From: Anaeramoeba flamelloides
Lineage: Eukaryota > Metamonada > Anaeramoebidae
Assembly (NCBI GenBank): GCA_027625915.1
Contig: JANTQA010000033.1
Span: 1,550,001-1,614,000 of the forward strand
Reading direction: 5' to 3'
Length of the DNA stretch: 64,000 nucleotides
Part shown: one piece after another, positions 39,101-49,849 of the stretch
Layout of the letters: each line of letters starts with the position of its first letter
Numbering within the stretch: position 1 is the stretch's first letter
Notes under the pieces: generated by a model
Seen by the model: the letters and a program-made list of their open reading frames with translations, nothing else
Database searches by the model: none
Told to the model about the DNA's origin: nothing
Made by a program: the position numbers and the translations under genes

Positions 39101-40966
39101 TAAAGGTTTTTCGATTAACCAAATTGGAAAATTAAACATGTTGGGAAGTTTAACACTATGTAAAAATTATAAAACAACAAGTTGCAATTTCAAACATTCG
39201 TGTCGTCGAAGGGCTGTAGAGTGCTGTAGATGCCTATCAAGTGCCATAGAGTGCCGTAGAGTGTATAGGTTTTTTTTTAATTTCTAAATAATAAAAAGAA
39301 AATTTATGAAATTGTCTTTTAATTCCTAAAAGAAAAAAAAAACCTACAGCGGTTTTCCAAAATCCAAAAGGATAGAGAAAAATCTCTAATTTTAACTCAA
39401 TTTTTTTAAATTCTGGAAAATCTAACAGGGGGGCCTAGGTTTTTTTCAATTCAGGAAATAAACCGAAAATTGATTTAATTTTCAGTTTATTTCTCAAATT
39501 AAAAAAATCTAACAGGAGTGCCCGTCAAGGGCCTAGCTTTTCTTGAGGTTTTCTGTTTTATTAGTAAAATCTGTCGATTTTCCCAATAAATAGAAAACTC
39601 AAGAAAGGCTAAAGGGCAGTTTTTTTTTTAATTTAAAAGAATTGAGTAAAATCTAAGATTTTGCACCATTCTTTCGAAACAAAAAAAACCTAACGGCTGT
39701 AAGAGGAAATTAATTTCCTCCCTTCAAAACAAAAAAAAAACAAAAAGAATCTTTTTGGTTTTTCGGGGAAGGTACCAAATCTTTGTTATTAGAATAAACA
39801 CAGACCATTTGTTGGTAACTGTTGAGAGAAAAATGTTGGAAAGAGAAAAATAGTTGGACAGTAATTTTAATTTTGAACATTACTGTAAATGATTTTTAAT
39901 TTCAATTGTTTGTGAAATAACTAAAGAAAATAACAATATTCTAATTATTAGAATAAGGATTAATGTAATTCTACTTTTTCAAAACCCAATCTCTTATAAT
40001 CTAAAGCAAGTTTAAAAATTACCATTTTCAGAATGAATAGTAAACTTTACTAAAACTATGGATTTTTGTTAAAATAGCATGATCTACTTTAGTTATCAAC
40101 TATTCAAATGAGTATTCTCCACAAACCACAGATTAATGAACTTGTAACACATTTAAACCTGGATTTATATAAAATTCACCTAGTTATCAATAGGATTTGA
40201 TTTTCAATTTTACTAATGTTACTCAATTAAAAATGGTTTCCAACCAATTTTTCTCTTTCAAACATTTTTCTCGCAACAGTAAATATAAATTCAATAAAGA
40301 ATTCATCTTTTTATTTCTTAATGAAACTTCAAAGAATTTTCGAATTGTGGATGCAAAATAGTGTGTTGAAGGATTGTATTTTTTTTAGCATGTTGAAATT
40401 TCTGATTGATAAAATATTTTGAATAAAAAAATCCAAAAAATGAGATTCAAAAAAGAAACCAAAGAATTAAGCTTACCTCTGTTATTGTTTGATTCTTTGT
40501 CGTCATTATACTTTGAGAGGATAAAAAAAAAATTAAAAAAAGATTTTTGGTGCTGGAATTTTGTTTCGTTTGATAAATTTGCTGGTATTTTTATTAATTT
40601 GGAATAACACGAAAGAAGATCAACGAATGGGAACGATAGTGATGTTTTTAAAAAAGTGAAAAATGAATTGTCGATGCTTTCTACATCCTCAAAACGCTTT
40701 TGTAACCCTTTTATTATATGTATTAAGATATTTTTAATCTCACTGGTAATTGATCTTCCCAATTCTTTTGGGATTGGCAAAGGCGATTTGTTGAAGTGGT
40801 GTAGGTTTAAGTTCGAAATTATTGTAAAAAGGATTGAGTGTTGAGACTTTTCAATTTTGCAATTTTTATAATCCTTGATTAGGCCCCTCATTAAAAAAAT
40901 AAACTCTTTTTTAATCATCACAACTTTGTTTTCTTGGGTTTTCAAAGTTTCTTTATGGTTTGACAT
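21133..40966 (-). CDS. BEACH-WD40-FYVE protein, WDFY3/ALFY-LvsA-like
   Basis: Firm 3' exons: 36152-27655, 27507-27336 and 23240-21133, joined CCA|GTAACT..TTTTAG (phase 0) and CAAG|GTTTGT..TTATAG (phase 1); the second junction falls inside the BEACH motif LQG-GKFDNPGRMFQS. Domains by position: helical armadillo-like N-terminal part (from 36152); ConA-like lectin domain about 33600-33240; PH-BEACH about 28340-27950; BEACH about 27950-22850 (NVKELIPEFYYFPEIF present); WD40 repeats about 22560-21780; FYVE-like zinc finger with CxxC pairs at about 21715, 21665, 21635 and 21215. Many Asn tracts. Such proteins act as large scaffolds in autophagy and endolysosomal membrane traffic. The likely first exon is 40966-40477 (ATG, MSNHKETL; donor GTAAGC, phase 1), with helices resembling the ALFY N-terminus. 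Candidate linking exons are 38204-38129 and from 37680, but not all junctions could be closed. The BEACH-to-FYVE part is near certain; the 5' part is inference. Confidence 0.8.
23495..23830 (+). repeat. module M plus palindrome-family repeat (H)
   Basis: 23495-23655 matches M at 17880-18060. It is followed by GTACTGTAGAGTGCTGTAGA (a word also repeated at 39209-39262), then the palindrome unit, and by CTAACGGATGTAAGAGGAAA, which matches CTAACGGCTGTAAGAGGAAA near 39692. Lies within the BEACH-gene intron. Confidence 0.6.
24490..25372 (+). repeat. pair of about 115-bp direct repeats 770 bp apart
   Basis: 24490-24605 and 25260-25372 both begin ACATCTTTTATAACACGTTA and end near ATTTTGAT..TTTATATAACAT. 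They are about 75 percent alike by eye, so they are not a fresh tandem duplication. The spacer holds no recognised coding region. The spacing could suggest ends of an old element, but no primer site, TIR or target duplication is visible. Confidence 0.5.
31409..31551 (-). repeat. AAT/AAAAAT microsatellite encoding Asn and Lys-Asn tract
   Basis: Inside the long BEACH-gene exon: AAT repeats on the minus strand, then a stretch of AAAAAT (alternating Lys-Asn), then AAT again. It stays in frame and codes for roughly 45 residues of N and KN. Other Asn tracts lie near 33130-33170 and 34905-34930. Confidence 0.85.
36155..38300 (-). other. unresolved 5' coding region of the BEACH gene
   Basis: Short stretches read like protein, in different frames: 38204-38129 (HQLGLRFLDPAYFLKLF), 37680 to about 37535 (EKLVRSKITLMFDLYKN, then LFKMLACNHFEIEKNF), about 37502-37433 (TDNSTFKTVLDNERIENQL), about 37391-37319 (SLQRFKNEKLKNVDTNLNL) and about 36960-36904 (KYIHSDNEGIKQEILKS). 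Several are bordered by TAG acceptors or GTTT-type donors. The first two fit in phase after the 40477 donor. I could not build one continuous message to 36152, because the frames end in stops. Possible reasons are unrecognised small introns, homopolymer errors or decay. cDNA would decide. Confidence 0.4.
38661..39135 (+). mobile_element. decayed LINE reverse-transcriptase C-terminal fragment
   Basis: Two overlapping frames: 38661-38781 (EKSLETLNRLFQQNKLNNG) and 38755-38991 (ALILSQLYYGLEIFDLKQSD). Together they follow the order of the region just after the palm domain in non-LTR reverse transcriptases, where a helix with LxxLxRL precedes LxxxLYYGxEIW and a downstream LPxxARxxxLKxxxK-like stretch (here KIDLARLKVYQRK). 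One frameshift separates them, and a TAA at 38989 interrupts the tail, which runs on to 39135. No endonuclease or catalytic FADD box is present, so it is a short 5'-truncated fossil lying antisense in the presumed first intron of the BEACH gene. Confidence 0.55.
39205..39770 (+). repeat. palindrome-family repeat (H), longest clear copy
   Basis: Begins with tandem GCTGTAGAGTG/GCCATAGAGTG/GCCGTAGAGTG words (39209-39262). Four or more back-to-back palindromes follow: 39345-39425 (arms TTTTCC..AAAAGGAT and inverse), 39441-39510 (arms GAAATAAAC and GAAAAT with exact inverses), 39536-39609 (arms CTTTTCTTGAG and inverse), and a half unit near 39640. Spacers read like CTAACAGGAGTGCCCGTCAA. No protein coding. 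Follows directly on the LINE fragment. Confidence 0.7.
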
Positions 40967-41986
40967 TCTGTTTTGTTTTTGTTTTTTGCGTTGTTGGTTG
41001 TTTGTTCTTTTGTTGGTTTAGTGTCGAACACAATAACAAAAAGATGAAAAATAACAGAATAAAAAAATGAATCAATTTTGAAATTCTCAAAATGCAACCA
41101 TTTGTGTTTTGTGTTGTGTGTTGAATTAGAACGGTTTAGAAATATATTTTCAAGTTATTTTCTACATTAACTATTGTTCTATTTCATTTACAGTTGTTTA
41201 ATTCCGTGAAAAAATAGTTTACTCAACCCTAAAAATTTTCACAAACTATTGTTGATCGAAATTCTGACAACGAGTATTTATTTTTATAATTGTTTTGGAA
41301 TTTTAAAAAAATTGATCTTGTAATGAACATACCTTTAAATCTTGTCATATATATATCTACCGTGGTGGTGTTCTTTGGGTTTAGGACCATAAGAGGTCCG
41401 AATTTGAAAAGAGGAAAAAAGTTTTTTTATTACGTAATACTTGTTTTTCGAATTTTCCACTTACCTATTTTCTTCCATTCCGAAACCAAATGGAAATATT
41501 CTTGAGTAGAAAAGATTAGTTTTGTTTTCAATTCTTATTTGGGATTTTGAATATATTCAACAAATTTTTATATTATTACTGGTTTATTGTTAGGTTCTCA
41601 AAATTTTTGTTTTATTCATCTTGTAACCAAAGTAAAAAATACTAAATCAGATTTTAGAGTTCTAAACCCTATAATATTTCCATCCATTAAAAATAAAATT
41701 CAAATAAAATTACCTTCTTTTGAGAAATAATCACTATCTTTCTTCTAAATTGTTCTTTTACCAACTTTGAACATAGTAATTTTATTTTTAATATTTTGTG
41801 TTTTTCATTTTGAAATACCTTTGAACGTCTGTAAAATGCATCTTTACAAGTTTTCCCAAATGTTTATTTCAAAAATTTTGCGAAAAAATCACAAAAGCTC
41901 TTTGCTCAACTTTTGTTACTAGATTCAAATTTTTTTATTTTTAGAAGATTCTTTACCGTTTTTTGGATTTGTGTGACATTTTGGAA
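40967..41986. other. intergenic, 5' flank of the presumed BEACH first exon
   Basis: T-rich leader (TGTTTTGTTTTTGTTTTTTG just upstream of the ATG at 40966), then mixed AT-rich DNA. A 71-codon plus-strand frame at 41290-41505 has no recognised relative. No promoter motif can be named. Confidence 0.45.
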
Positions 41987-41990
41987 TTAA

Positions 41991-42970
41991 GGGACTAGCT
42001 TCAACCAAGCAGAAGTTTAAGATTAAAGGGTGTTGTTATTGAGTGTGAATCACATTAATCTTCTATGGTTTAAAATGTCTCTAAAAAATGATTAATCAAG
42101 TAGTAGACATTTGTTGATCTCATCAATTAAAAATGATCATTTGTATTGGAAAAAAACACTTAGAATTTCATCAAAAAAATCTCTAACCTACCACAAGTTT
42201 GAAGCTTGAATATTCTTTATAAAAGGATCCAAAGTTGAAATCTACAGTGGGGTAAATACTCCGTTTTAATGATCTTTAACCCATTACAAAAATTTAAATA
42301 GTTTTTTTTTTTTCAGACTTGGGTATTTAAAGATAGGAGTACACATACATATATACTTGGTTCAGATTTAAAATGATTTTAGAGGTTAGATCTTGATTAA
42401 TGTAAATGGTTGAATAATATTAAATGCTTTTATATCAAAAATTTGGTAATATTAACAAAATTTCTGAGACAAAATGCTTTTTTTTTAAATCAATTCGAAA
42501 AAATAACTTTTTCACATTATTTTAATAATAAATTACATTTTAATCTTATAATATCTTCATAATTCTTTTTTAAAATTTGATTTAAAGAACCCTATTTCTT
42601 GTTGATATGCTGTTTTCGTCCCATTGATTAGTTTCTTTTATTTCTACAGTCAACCTATATTTTTGGTAAGGGTTAAATTTTTGTATTAAGCTACAGTGAA
42701 AAATATGGGTTATTTAAACAACTATATCATTTTTAAATGTGTCGCTAAATGTTGTTTAGTTACTAAAAAATTCAATTTTTTTTAAATTAAATTATTAACC
42801 AATAGATTGTTTTAACAAAATTATTTTTGAAATTTTGGAAATAGATTGATTTTACAATTAGCTTAATAAATAGGAAAGAAAACTAATAACTTTTTGAGTT
42901 TTTATATTTCTGATTCTTGAGTTAATCTTTTAAATTAAAAAATATAAAAAAAATAGTTAATTTTGAATTT
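41991..42970 (+). mobile_element. TTAA element, copy C (left end and interior, decayed)
   Basis: TTAA at 41987-41990, then GGGACTAGCTTCAACC. It aligns with the left half of copy A through CATCAATTAAAAATGATCA and CCACAAGTTTGAAG, and more loosely with the interior near 42840-42970 (TTACAATTAGCTTAATAAAT). The right terminus was not found, and several hundred extra bases lie in the middle. It is the oldest-looking copy. Confidence 0.6.
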
Positions 42971-43219
42971 CTTCATATGAATTATTGGATAAGGGAGTAC
43001 AATTATTTTGAACTAATAGATTTGTTTCGTCTTGTGATTTAAAAATAAATTACATACAGTAATATAACTTGAAGTAATCATTTAATATAATCTTTTGTTT
43101 AGTTTTACAAAGTTGCAAAAAGAGAGAGAGAAAAACAATTATAGTCTAATAAAAATACATTCACCATGCCTATAATCTGTGTTTTAAAATAAAAACTGTA
43201 CTATTTGTTAATCTTATTC

Positions 43220-43690
43220 CAATATAAAATCTAATTGACTATTCAATAGTATACCTAAGTTCAAATTAATTTTGAAAGATCAATTCCTTGAAGTTTTAAG
43301 CAAATAATAAATTAGGAATACAATTTATAGAAAATTTTTCATAATTTTCTTACTTTTTTGAAATTTGTCTAAAATATTTCAGAGATGTCGAAAGTTTTTC
43401 AAAAAATATGATCTATATTTTTTTTAAGAAATTTTCTAATTTGAGCCTTCATTTTTAAGAAATAATATTTAAATATCAGAACTTTAAGAAATAAATACCA
43501 TATTTTTCTTAATTGTTTATTGTTGATTTATTTGATCGGTTGAGATATATGTCATTTATAAAATTAAAACATGGCTTTTATTTTAAAATGCTGATTTAAC
43601 ATTTAAGTGTATATTAATATATCAAGAGTATAGTACTCAAATTTGGGAGTAGGGTCAATTGAAATTTGTCCATAATCACATAACAGTTGT
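43220..43690 (+). repeat. dispersed repeat R3, copy 2
   Basis: Diverged partner of 15810-16160: the sequence around ACCTAAGTTCAAATTAATTT matches the other copy around TCCAAGTTCAAATCAATTGT, and similarity continues for about 350 bp. No coding capacity. Confidence 0.5.
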
Positions 43691-43803
43691 TATAGATACA
43701 CATTATAAGAATCTAATAGTTTTACATTCCAAATGAACAAAATTATATCTTTTTCAAAAGGTGTTTTTTTAACTCTGAATTTTTTTTATTGAAAATTTGT
43801 CCA

Positions 43804-44500
43804 TTGGAATGTGTAATTCAAGTTCTAAATTGGCACTAGTATTGTTAAAATACCAATATTTGGGTTTAAGAAATGGAACTCGAGTTTTAGATATTCATCT
43901 TCATGAAGACGCATTGTGTTTTAAAAAATATACAATAAATATTAGAGCTAAAATACCACAAATATAATATATAAAATAATATGATTTTGTTTCATTTTCA
44001 ATACTTTTTTATAATTTTTACACGAATATTTGGTTTAAATTCCATGGTTCTAGGATCATTATTTTCTTATATTCTTTTTATTTCAAACTAGTTAAAGTGC
44101 TGGTTCAAAAATTAAATGATCAATGATAATTTTCAGTGCAAAAACTTTGAACAAAATTTTATTCATAAAAATCTAACATTAAGGCTTCTTTTTACGATTT
44201 TTTTAACACAAAATATTAACTATAATTGGAATTTTGTACCTAAATTTGGTATTTTTTTATACCTGATATTTCTAATCAAGGTTTACTCATTCAAACATTC
44301 AAACTGTATCTAAAAAATATACTTGTAATTTCAGGAATGGTCATTTCGTTTTAACTTATAATCTTTTTAGACTTCAAAAAAAAATTTATAAAAAAAATTA
44401 TACGGTAACCATTGATAAAAACAACAATATTCATTGTGATTTTCCAATTGAATATCAAATCAAAGTTCCAATAGAAATTAACGGTATTTCTCTATAACCA
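43804..44500 (+). pseudogene. possible gene remnant with Ig/filamin-like stretches
   Basis: Three coding-like stretches in sequence: about 43800-43967 (KLALVLLKYQYLGLRNGT, then YTINIRAKIPQI), 44116-44313 (NYNWNFVPKFGIFLYLIF) and about 44336-44497 (NGHFVLTYNLFRL, then NYTVTID and FPIEYQI). The last two resemble the strand pattern of a filamin-type repeat (NGxYxVxYxPxxxGxYxxxI..P..V), and the third starts after a good TTTCAG acceptor. The frames are not linked cleanly and there is no convincing start, so this could be an eroded gene or a small multi-exon gene. Assignment is by eye only. Confidence 0.3.
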
Positions 44501-44881
44501 TTTTCAATGTATTAATAACAGAAAAAAACATGTTTTTACCAAGCTTTTATAGATCTTTCAATAAAAACAATTTTTTTTACTGAAATACCTATTAAAAAAA
44601 AATAGAACAAAAAAAAAAACAAAAATAAAATAAAATGAGAAAAAAGATTTCATTTTTCATTTTTTCAAAATAAATATTTTATTCTAATCTCAATTCAAAC
44701 CCTACAAATACATGTAGTTTGTCTACAAAAACGGGGTCCTTGAACAGGAATATGGTTTACTATTCTTTTTTTTTATTTAGAAAAATTATCTGTGAAATTT
44801 TCGAAAATTGTGATTATTTAATATTTAATTATCAACAAATTTATTAAACTTTCTTAAAAATAAATAAGGACTGTTACATGT

Positions 44882-44884
<3 letters not shown>

Positions 44885-44913
<29 letters not shown>
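44885..44913. repeat. (TA)n microsatellite
   Basis: About 14 uninterrupted TA units in intergenic DNA. Confidence 0.9.
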
Positions 44914-44916
<3 letters not shown>

Positions 44917-46553
44917 TTTCTCCAGTGTATCTAATAAAAATTTTCATTTTTTATAGCATAATGGTAAAGTAAATGGGTTTTTATTATTTGTGATTTCTTT
45001 ATGTTTGGAAATATAATTTTATTAATTGAAAATAAAAAATCTAAATTGTTATTATTTTGACTTGGTTTATTGTTATCAATAATTTCAAAAAGTGTATAAA
45101 GGATCATTCTGTAACAGCAACATGTCAGAATTTATAAAACATAATATTGGGGTATTCTCTACTTAAGGATTTTGTTATGGCAAAGGGTAAAAAAATATCT
45201 GATCAACTATGAAAGCCTTAAAAGAAAATTAGTTTAGTGAGATCAATGGTATTTTTTGAGTTTAGGAAAAAGAAAACTATTAAAATTTTTTTAATTTCTG
45301 ACATTATAAGAAAAAAATTACCTTTTAATTGCCTTTTCCATTATTATTACATAACATATAGTACTTGTTGTCTATATTATTATTATAAAAATTAATGAAA
45401 TGTTTTTTTTTTTTTTTTTGAGATAATTCTTTTGGGAAACCAAAAACATACCTTTATTATGATTATTGAATAATATTCATTATATTATAATAAGGATAGT
45501 TAAAACCAATACAGTTTTAAATACATTTCAAAATTTTATGATCTAAAAGGGGTTTTTGTACGAAGATAAAAATCAATTTTTCAAAGAAGACTTTTTTTTG
45601 AAGATATTTGAAATTTTTTACTTGTAACCCCAAAAATTCAAAACCAATTTTTGGATCAAAAAATGATTTAAATTTTTCTCGCAATTTGTGTGAATAAGAC
45701 CAAACTTGATTTTTCTGAAAACTTTTTAAAAATCGAAAAATTTTTTGAAAATTCAAGAGAAAACAACTTTTTTCAAACTTTGAAGAAAAATATTTTTTTG
45801 AAGAATAAAAATAAAAATTATTAGATCTTAATTTAATTGATAAATTTTTCTTAAACTTCTATCAAATTTCGATTTATTTAATCATCTTTTCAATTATTTT
45901 ATTTGTTGAGATTTGTTTTTTAAAGATTTATTATAAAAAACAATAACAAAATATATTTTATTTTTGAGATCAAGACTTTTCAAACAGAAACTCATATTCA
46001 CGTTTTCAAGAATTGACTCAATTGTTTATAAAAATAATATATTATTTTTATTTGTTTTTATATTGAAAATATGTGAATTTTTAAATTTAAAAATTCATTC
46101 AAATTCATAATTTGGTAAATGAGGCTAACTCGTCAAGTTCAAAAGCCAAAAACATGAATTTCATCAAAAAAAAATTAAGATCTTGAAAAGATTTCCTTTT
46201 TATTTTTAAAAAATAATAGACTTTTTGAAATAATCCCATTTTTTAACAAACCTTAAAATCTAGACGAAACTGAAAACATATAAAAGATCCAAAATACCTC
46301 GTCCTTATACCAAACACAAGACAATTTTTTTTGATTTGAAAAGGGATTATCTTCTTAAATTTTACTAATAAAAATTAATAACATTAAAATCTTGTCTGGG
46401 GAGATTAAATCTCTTTAATAGAGTATTTCTTTTCCACCTTTACTGGTGCCTTCTTTTTGGATCTTTTTAAGAAGTAAAGTAATTTAACAATTAATTAATT
46501 CCCATTATTTTTTTCTTGTTTCACTTAAAAAAACTATTTTTTCACTAATTCAA
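44914..46553. other. intergenic, 5' flank of the Spg1-like gene
   Basis: AT-rich. A minus-strand stretch at 45517-45756 reads somewhat like protein (FKSFFDPKIGFEFLGLQVK), but it has no recognised family or splice context. The last 150 bases before the ATG at 46554 are less AT-rich and pyrimidine-rich (CTTTTCCACCTTTACTGGTG near 46430), a plausible but unproven promoter region. Confidence 0.4.
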
Positions 46554-47661
46554 ATGTCAACAACAAAAACAAAGTCAAAGTCCAGTTCAACAAAAAAAAA
46601 TCGTTCGAGTAAAAGAAACAAATCTAAAAAAAATTCTGTGCTCTTAAAAGTAGGTATGGTCGGAGATGCTCAAATCGGAAAAACATCTTTAATGGTCAAA
46701 TATGTAGAAAACAATTTTGATGAGGATTATATTCAAACTCTTGGTATATTTTGATTGTTCCTCTTGATTTTGAATATAAGATCTTTCTTTTTTTTCAATT
46801 ATCTTACAAACAACAAAATAAAAATCAAAAAATAACAAACACTCACACAAATATTCTCATCTTATTAAATAGGAGTAAACTTTATGGAAAAGTCCATCTC
46901 AATTAAACAAACAGAAATCACTTTCAGTGTTTGGGATCTTGGTAGGTTTTCATTTTCTTGTTTTCTTTTATTTTGGATTATTTTTGGAAAAGATACAAAA
47001 CTATAAAAAAAAAAAAATTTCTTCTTTAAACAACTCATTTCAAGTTGTTTCAAGCTGTTTTAATGTTTTCGAGTTCTGTTTCCCAAAATAAAATTTGTTC
47101 AAGATACTCTGTAAAAATTAAAAATAATTTCTTATTTCGAAATTTGGATTTTTTTTTTTTTTTTGATTGTTTGGATTATCAGAGACACTTGGAGAAACAA
47201 ACGAACTAACAATTAACCAATCACTTTTTATCAATATAAAACAAATATAATCTCTCACAAACTTTAAAGGAGGCCAAAAAGAATTTGTAAATATGCTTCC
47301 CTTAGTGTGCAACGAAGCAGTGGTACTTTTATTTATGTTTGATCTCTCAAGGAAAAGCACTCTTGTTTCGGTAAAATCATGGTTTAGACAGGTAAGGGGG
47401 CTAAATAAAAATGCCATCCCATTTCTTGTTGGGACGAAATATGACATCTTTGCAGGCTTTTCCCCAGATGAACAAGAGGAGATCACAAAAACTGCAAGGA
47501 GGTATGCAAAGGCGATGAAGGCACCATTAATTTTCTGTTCAGCAAAGGTACCTATTAACGTAAGGAAATTATTTAAAATCATCTTAAGTCGGGTTTTCGA
47601 TTTAAGGTGTAAAATCCCAAAAATTACACAAGTTGGAGATCCAATTATGGAAGGATTTTAA
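46554..47661 (+). CDS. Spg1/Tem1-like septation (mitotic exit) small GTPase
   Basis: Exons 46554-46743, 46873-46941 and 47270-47661 (216 aa). Both introns are phase 1 after a G (donors GTATAT and GTAGGT; acceptors AAATAG and TTTAAAG). A basic Ser/Lys-rich leader of about 30 residues precedes the GTPase fold. Seen: P-loop GDAQIGKT (37-44), [13 protein letters not shown] effector region, [14 protein letters not shown] switch II (84-97), [11 protein letters not shown], the guanine-specificity TKYD in place of NKxD (142-145), and the [17 protein letters not shown] stretch. FMEK and TKYD are typical of the Spg1/Tem1 family and separate it from Rab and Ras. No C-terminal Cys for prenylation, as in that family. 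It would act at spindle poles, driving a SIN/MEN-type kinase cascade for cytokinesis. Exon 3 is noticeably richer in GC than its surroundings. Confidence 0.93.
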
Positions 47662-48147
47662 ATTTTGTATTATTTTTGGTTGTTTTTGTTTCTTTTTGAA
47701 ATAAAATATAACAAAAACAACATCATCATCAACACCAACAACAACATCAAAAAGAAGAAGAAGAATTACTAAAATGAAATATTATTCAATTTGTAATCTA
47801 AATAAAACATGTAGTTTCAAATTCTTTTAAAATGCCCATAAAATTTATTTTTTTATTTATATTGTTTTTTTTTTTGCCTTTTTTCTTTATTTATTACTCC
47901 TTTGTAAAATCCATTTTTAGGAAAAAAAAAAAAAAACGAATTCTTTTCCACTTACAGAATTTTACTCTATATTTTACATAAAAGAATCAAAAAAATATAT
48001 TCGCTCGTTTATTTTATTTTTTTTTTTTCAGCTTTAAAAAAAGGATTTGTTATCCATAGCAAAAAAAGAAATTTTTACGAGATCATTCAATTGAGAATTA
48101 AAATGAAAAAAAAAAGAGAACTTTAGGTCTTTAGTGTAATTATCAAA
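47662..48147. other. 3' flank of the Spg1-like gene, no gene seen
   Basis: CAACAACATCATCATC-type repeats near 47715-47760 just after the stop, then A/T tracts and AATAAAA-like words that could serve polyadenylation. No coding frame. Confidence 0.5.
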
Positions 48148-48480
48148 TTAAATTAAATAAACCAAAGTGGTGTGGATGTGATATTGGGTATTCTTATTTG
48201 AAGACAGCATTGTTGGTTTTTTTTTTTTTTTTTTTTTGATTTTTTACCAATAGCTTCTTTTAAACCCTTTTTAAATTTCAATTTTTTTCTTTTTTCCTTT
48301 TATCTTTTCAATTATTTGATTTTTCTTTTTAAACATAAAAAAAAATTGGGTATTTCTTTTCCTTGAAAAATCGTGAAATCAATAATTTTATGCTTAAATC
48401 ACCTTTTAGGAAATTAAAGTTAAAAGGAAATTTATAGTTTAAGTTACACTTTTTCTATAAGAAAAAAAAACAAAAATCAA
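48148..48480 (+). repeat. dispersed repeat R2, copy 2 (empty site for the TTAA element)
   Basis: Colinear with the two flanks of element B at 18425-18534 and 19294-19495, but with a single uninterrupted TTAA at 48271-48274 where B sits. This is direct evidence for the insertion boundaries and TTAA target duplication of B. Confidence 0.7.
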
Positions 48481-49849
48481 ATAAAAGGTATTTTCTTAAA
48501 TTGTATCATAATTCAATTATTTGAGACTGTTTTTTTTTTTGTGTGTGTGTGTGTGTTTGTATTATTTATAAGGATGATAACTATTTGACTTAACATAAAC
48601 TGATTGATAAAGTATTAGTATCTAGTATCAATGTAATAATCATCATTATAAAGAATCATTATTAACCAAACTACGTTATTTTATACATATTTATAAATAT
48701 AAGTTAAAATTGATCATGTAAAAATCATAATTTACAAAATAAAATTCAAATTCATTCAAAAATATAAAGTGGGGGGTTTTAATAAATCATTTAATATTCT
48801 TCAATTTAGAAAAAAAAAAAAAAAAATCAGAATAAACTATTGGAAATCAAAAAAAATGTGAAAAGAATTAGAAACTGAAATAGATAATTACTATATCAAC
48901 CTATTAAAAAAATAGTTCCAGTAGGAAACGTTAGTAATATTTTAGATAATTTGATTATATAATATTTTCACCCCATTCTATTGAATTCTCAAAAAAATCT
49001 AACTACAAAAAATATAATAAATAGAAAGTCTCAACCCCCTTTTAAAAATCAAGAAAAAATTGAACTTATTTAAATCGATAATATGATTTTATGAATAAAA
49101 ATAAATTAAAATTTTACCAACTAAAAAATAATTTAAGATTTTACACACAGTTAAAATGTTCCAAAGAATGAAAATACAATTTCATTCAAATTGGAAATAA
49201 TTTATATTTTTATGAAAATATTTTTATCCTTTTTTCATTTCTTTGATTTTTTTATTTTTCATTTCATTTTTTTAAATTATATAACCTGTTTCGTTCAATC
49301 AATATTTTTTTTCTATTGATTAATATCAGATTAAAGTTTAGTTGTTCAAAATAGAAGAACTCAAATAAAATTAGATGGTGATATCTAGATATTTAATTGA
49401 TCAATGTTCCTAAGATAATTTAAAACAAATTTACCAATACAGCTATTTTATATTTTACCTCTCCAAAATTTTTAACACAACTCTTGATTTATTTCTATTG
49501 GTAATTATTTTTTTTATTGCTATAAGTGTATTGTAATTAATAAACAATTGATACCATTTCAATTAGCGAAAGAGTCATATTTGGTATTTCTTCTTGAATT
49601 GATGAAATAAGATTTTTTTTCAAAAATTAAATTATGTTGTGTTTAAAATTTTGAATTGGGATTTATGAAAAAAGTAATAATTCCGATTTAATTGAAGATT
49701 TGAATCAATTAACTCTAGAATATCGGAACCTATTTAAAAAGATTGTATAATCAGAATCACTGAATTAAAAAAAAATAATTTTTTTTTTTTTTTAAAAAAG
49801 AATATTTTTTTTTGATTTCTCTATCTAGATTTTACCCCTCCTGTGAATT
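48481..49849. other. intergenic DNA with (GT)n
   Basis: A (GT)8 tract at 48541-48556 and general AT-rich sequence. No gene or recognisable element seen on either strand. Confidence 0.5.

Noticed and set aside
47118-47582. 154-codon minus-strand frame
   Set aside because: Antisense of Spg1 exon 3, which has unmistakable GTPase motifs.
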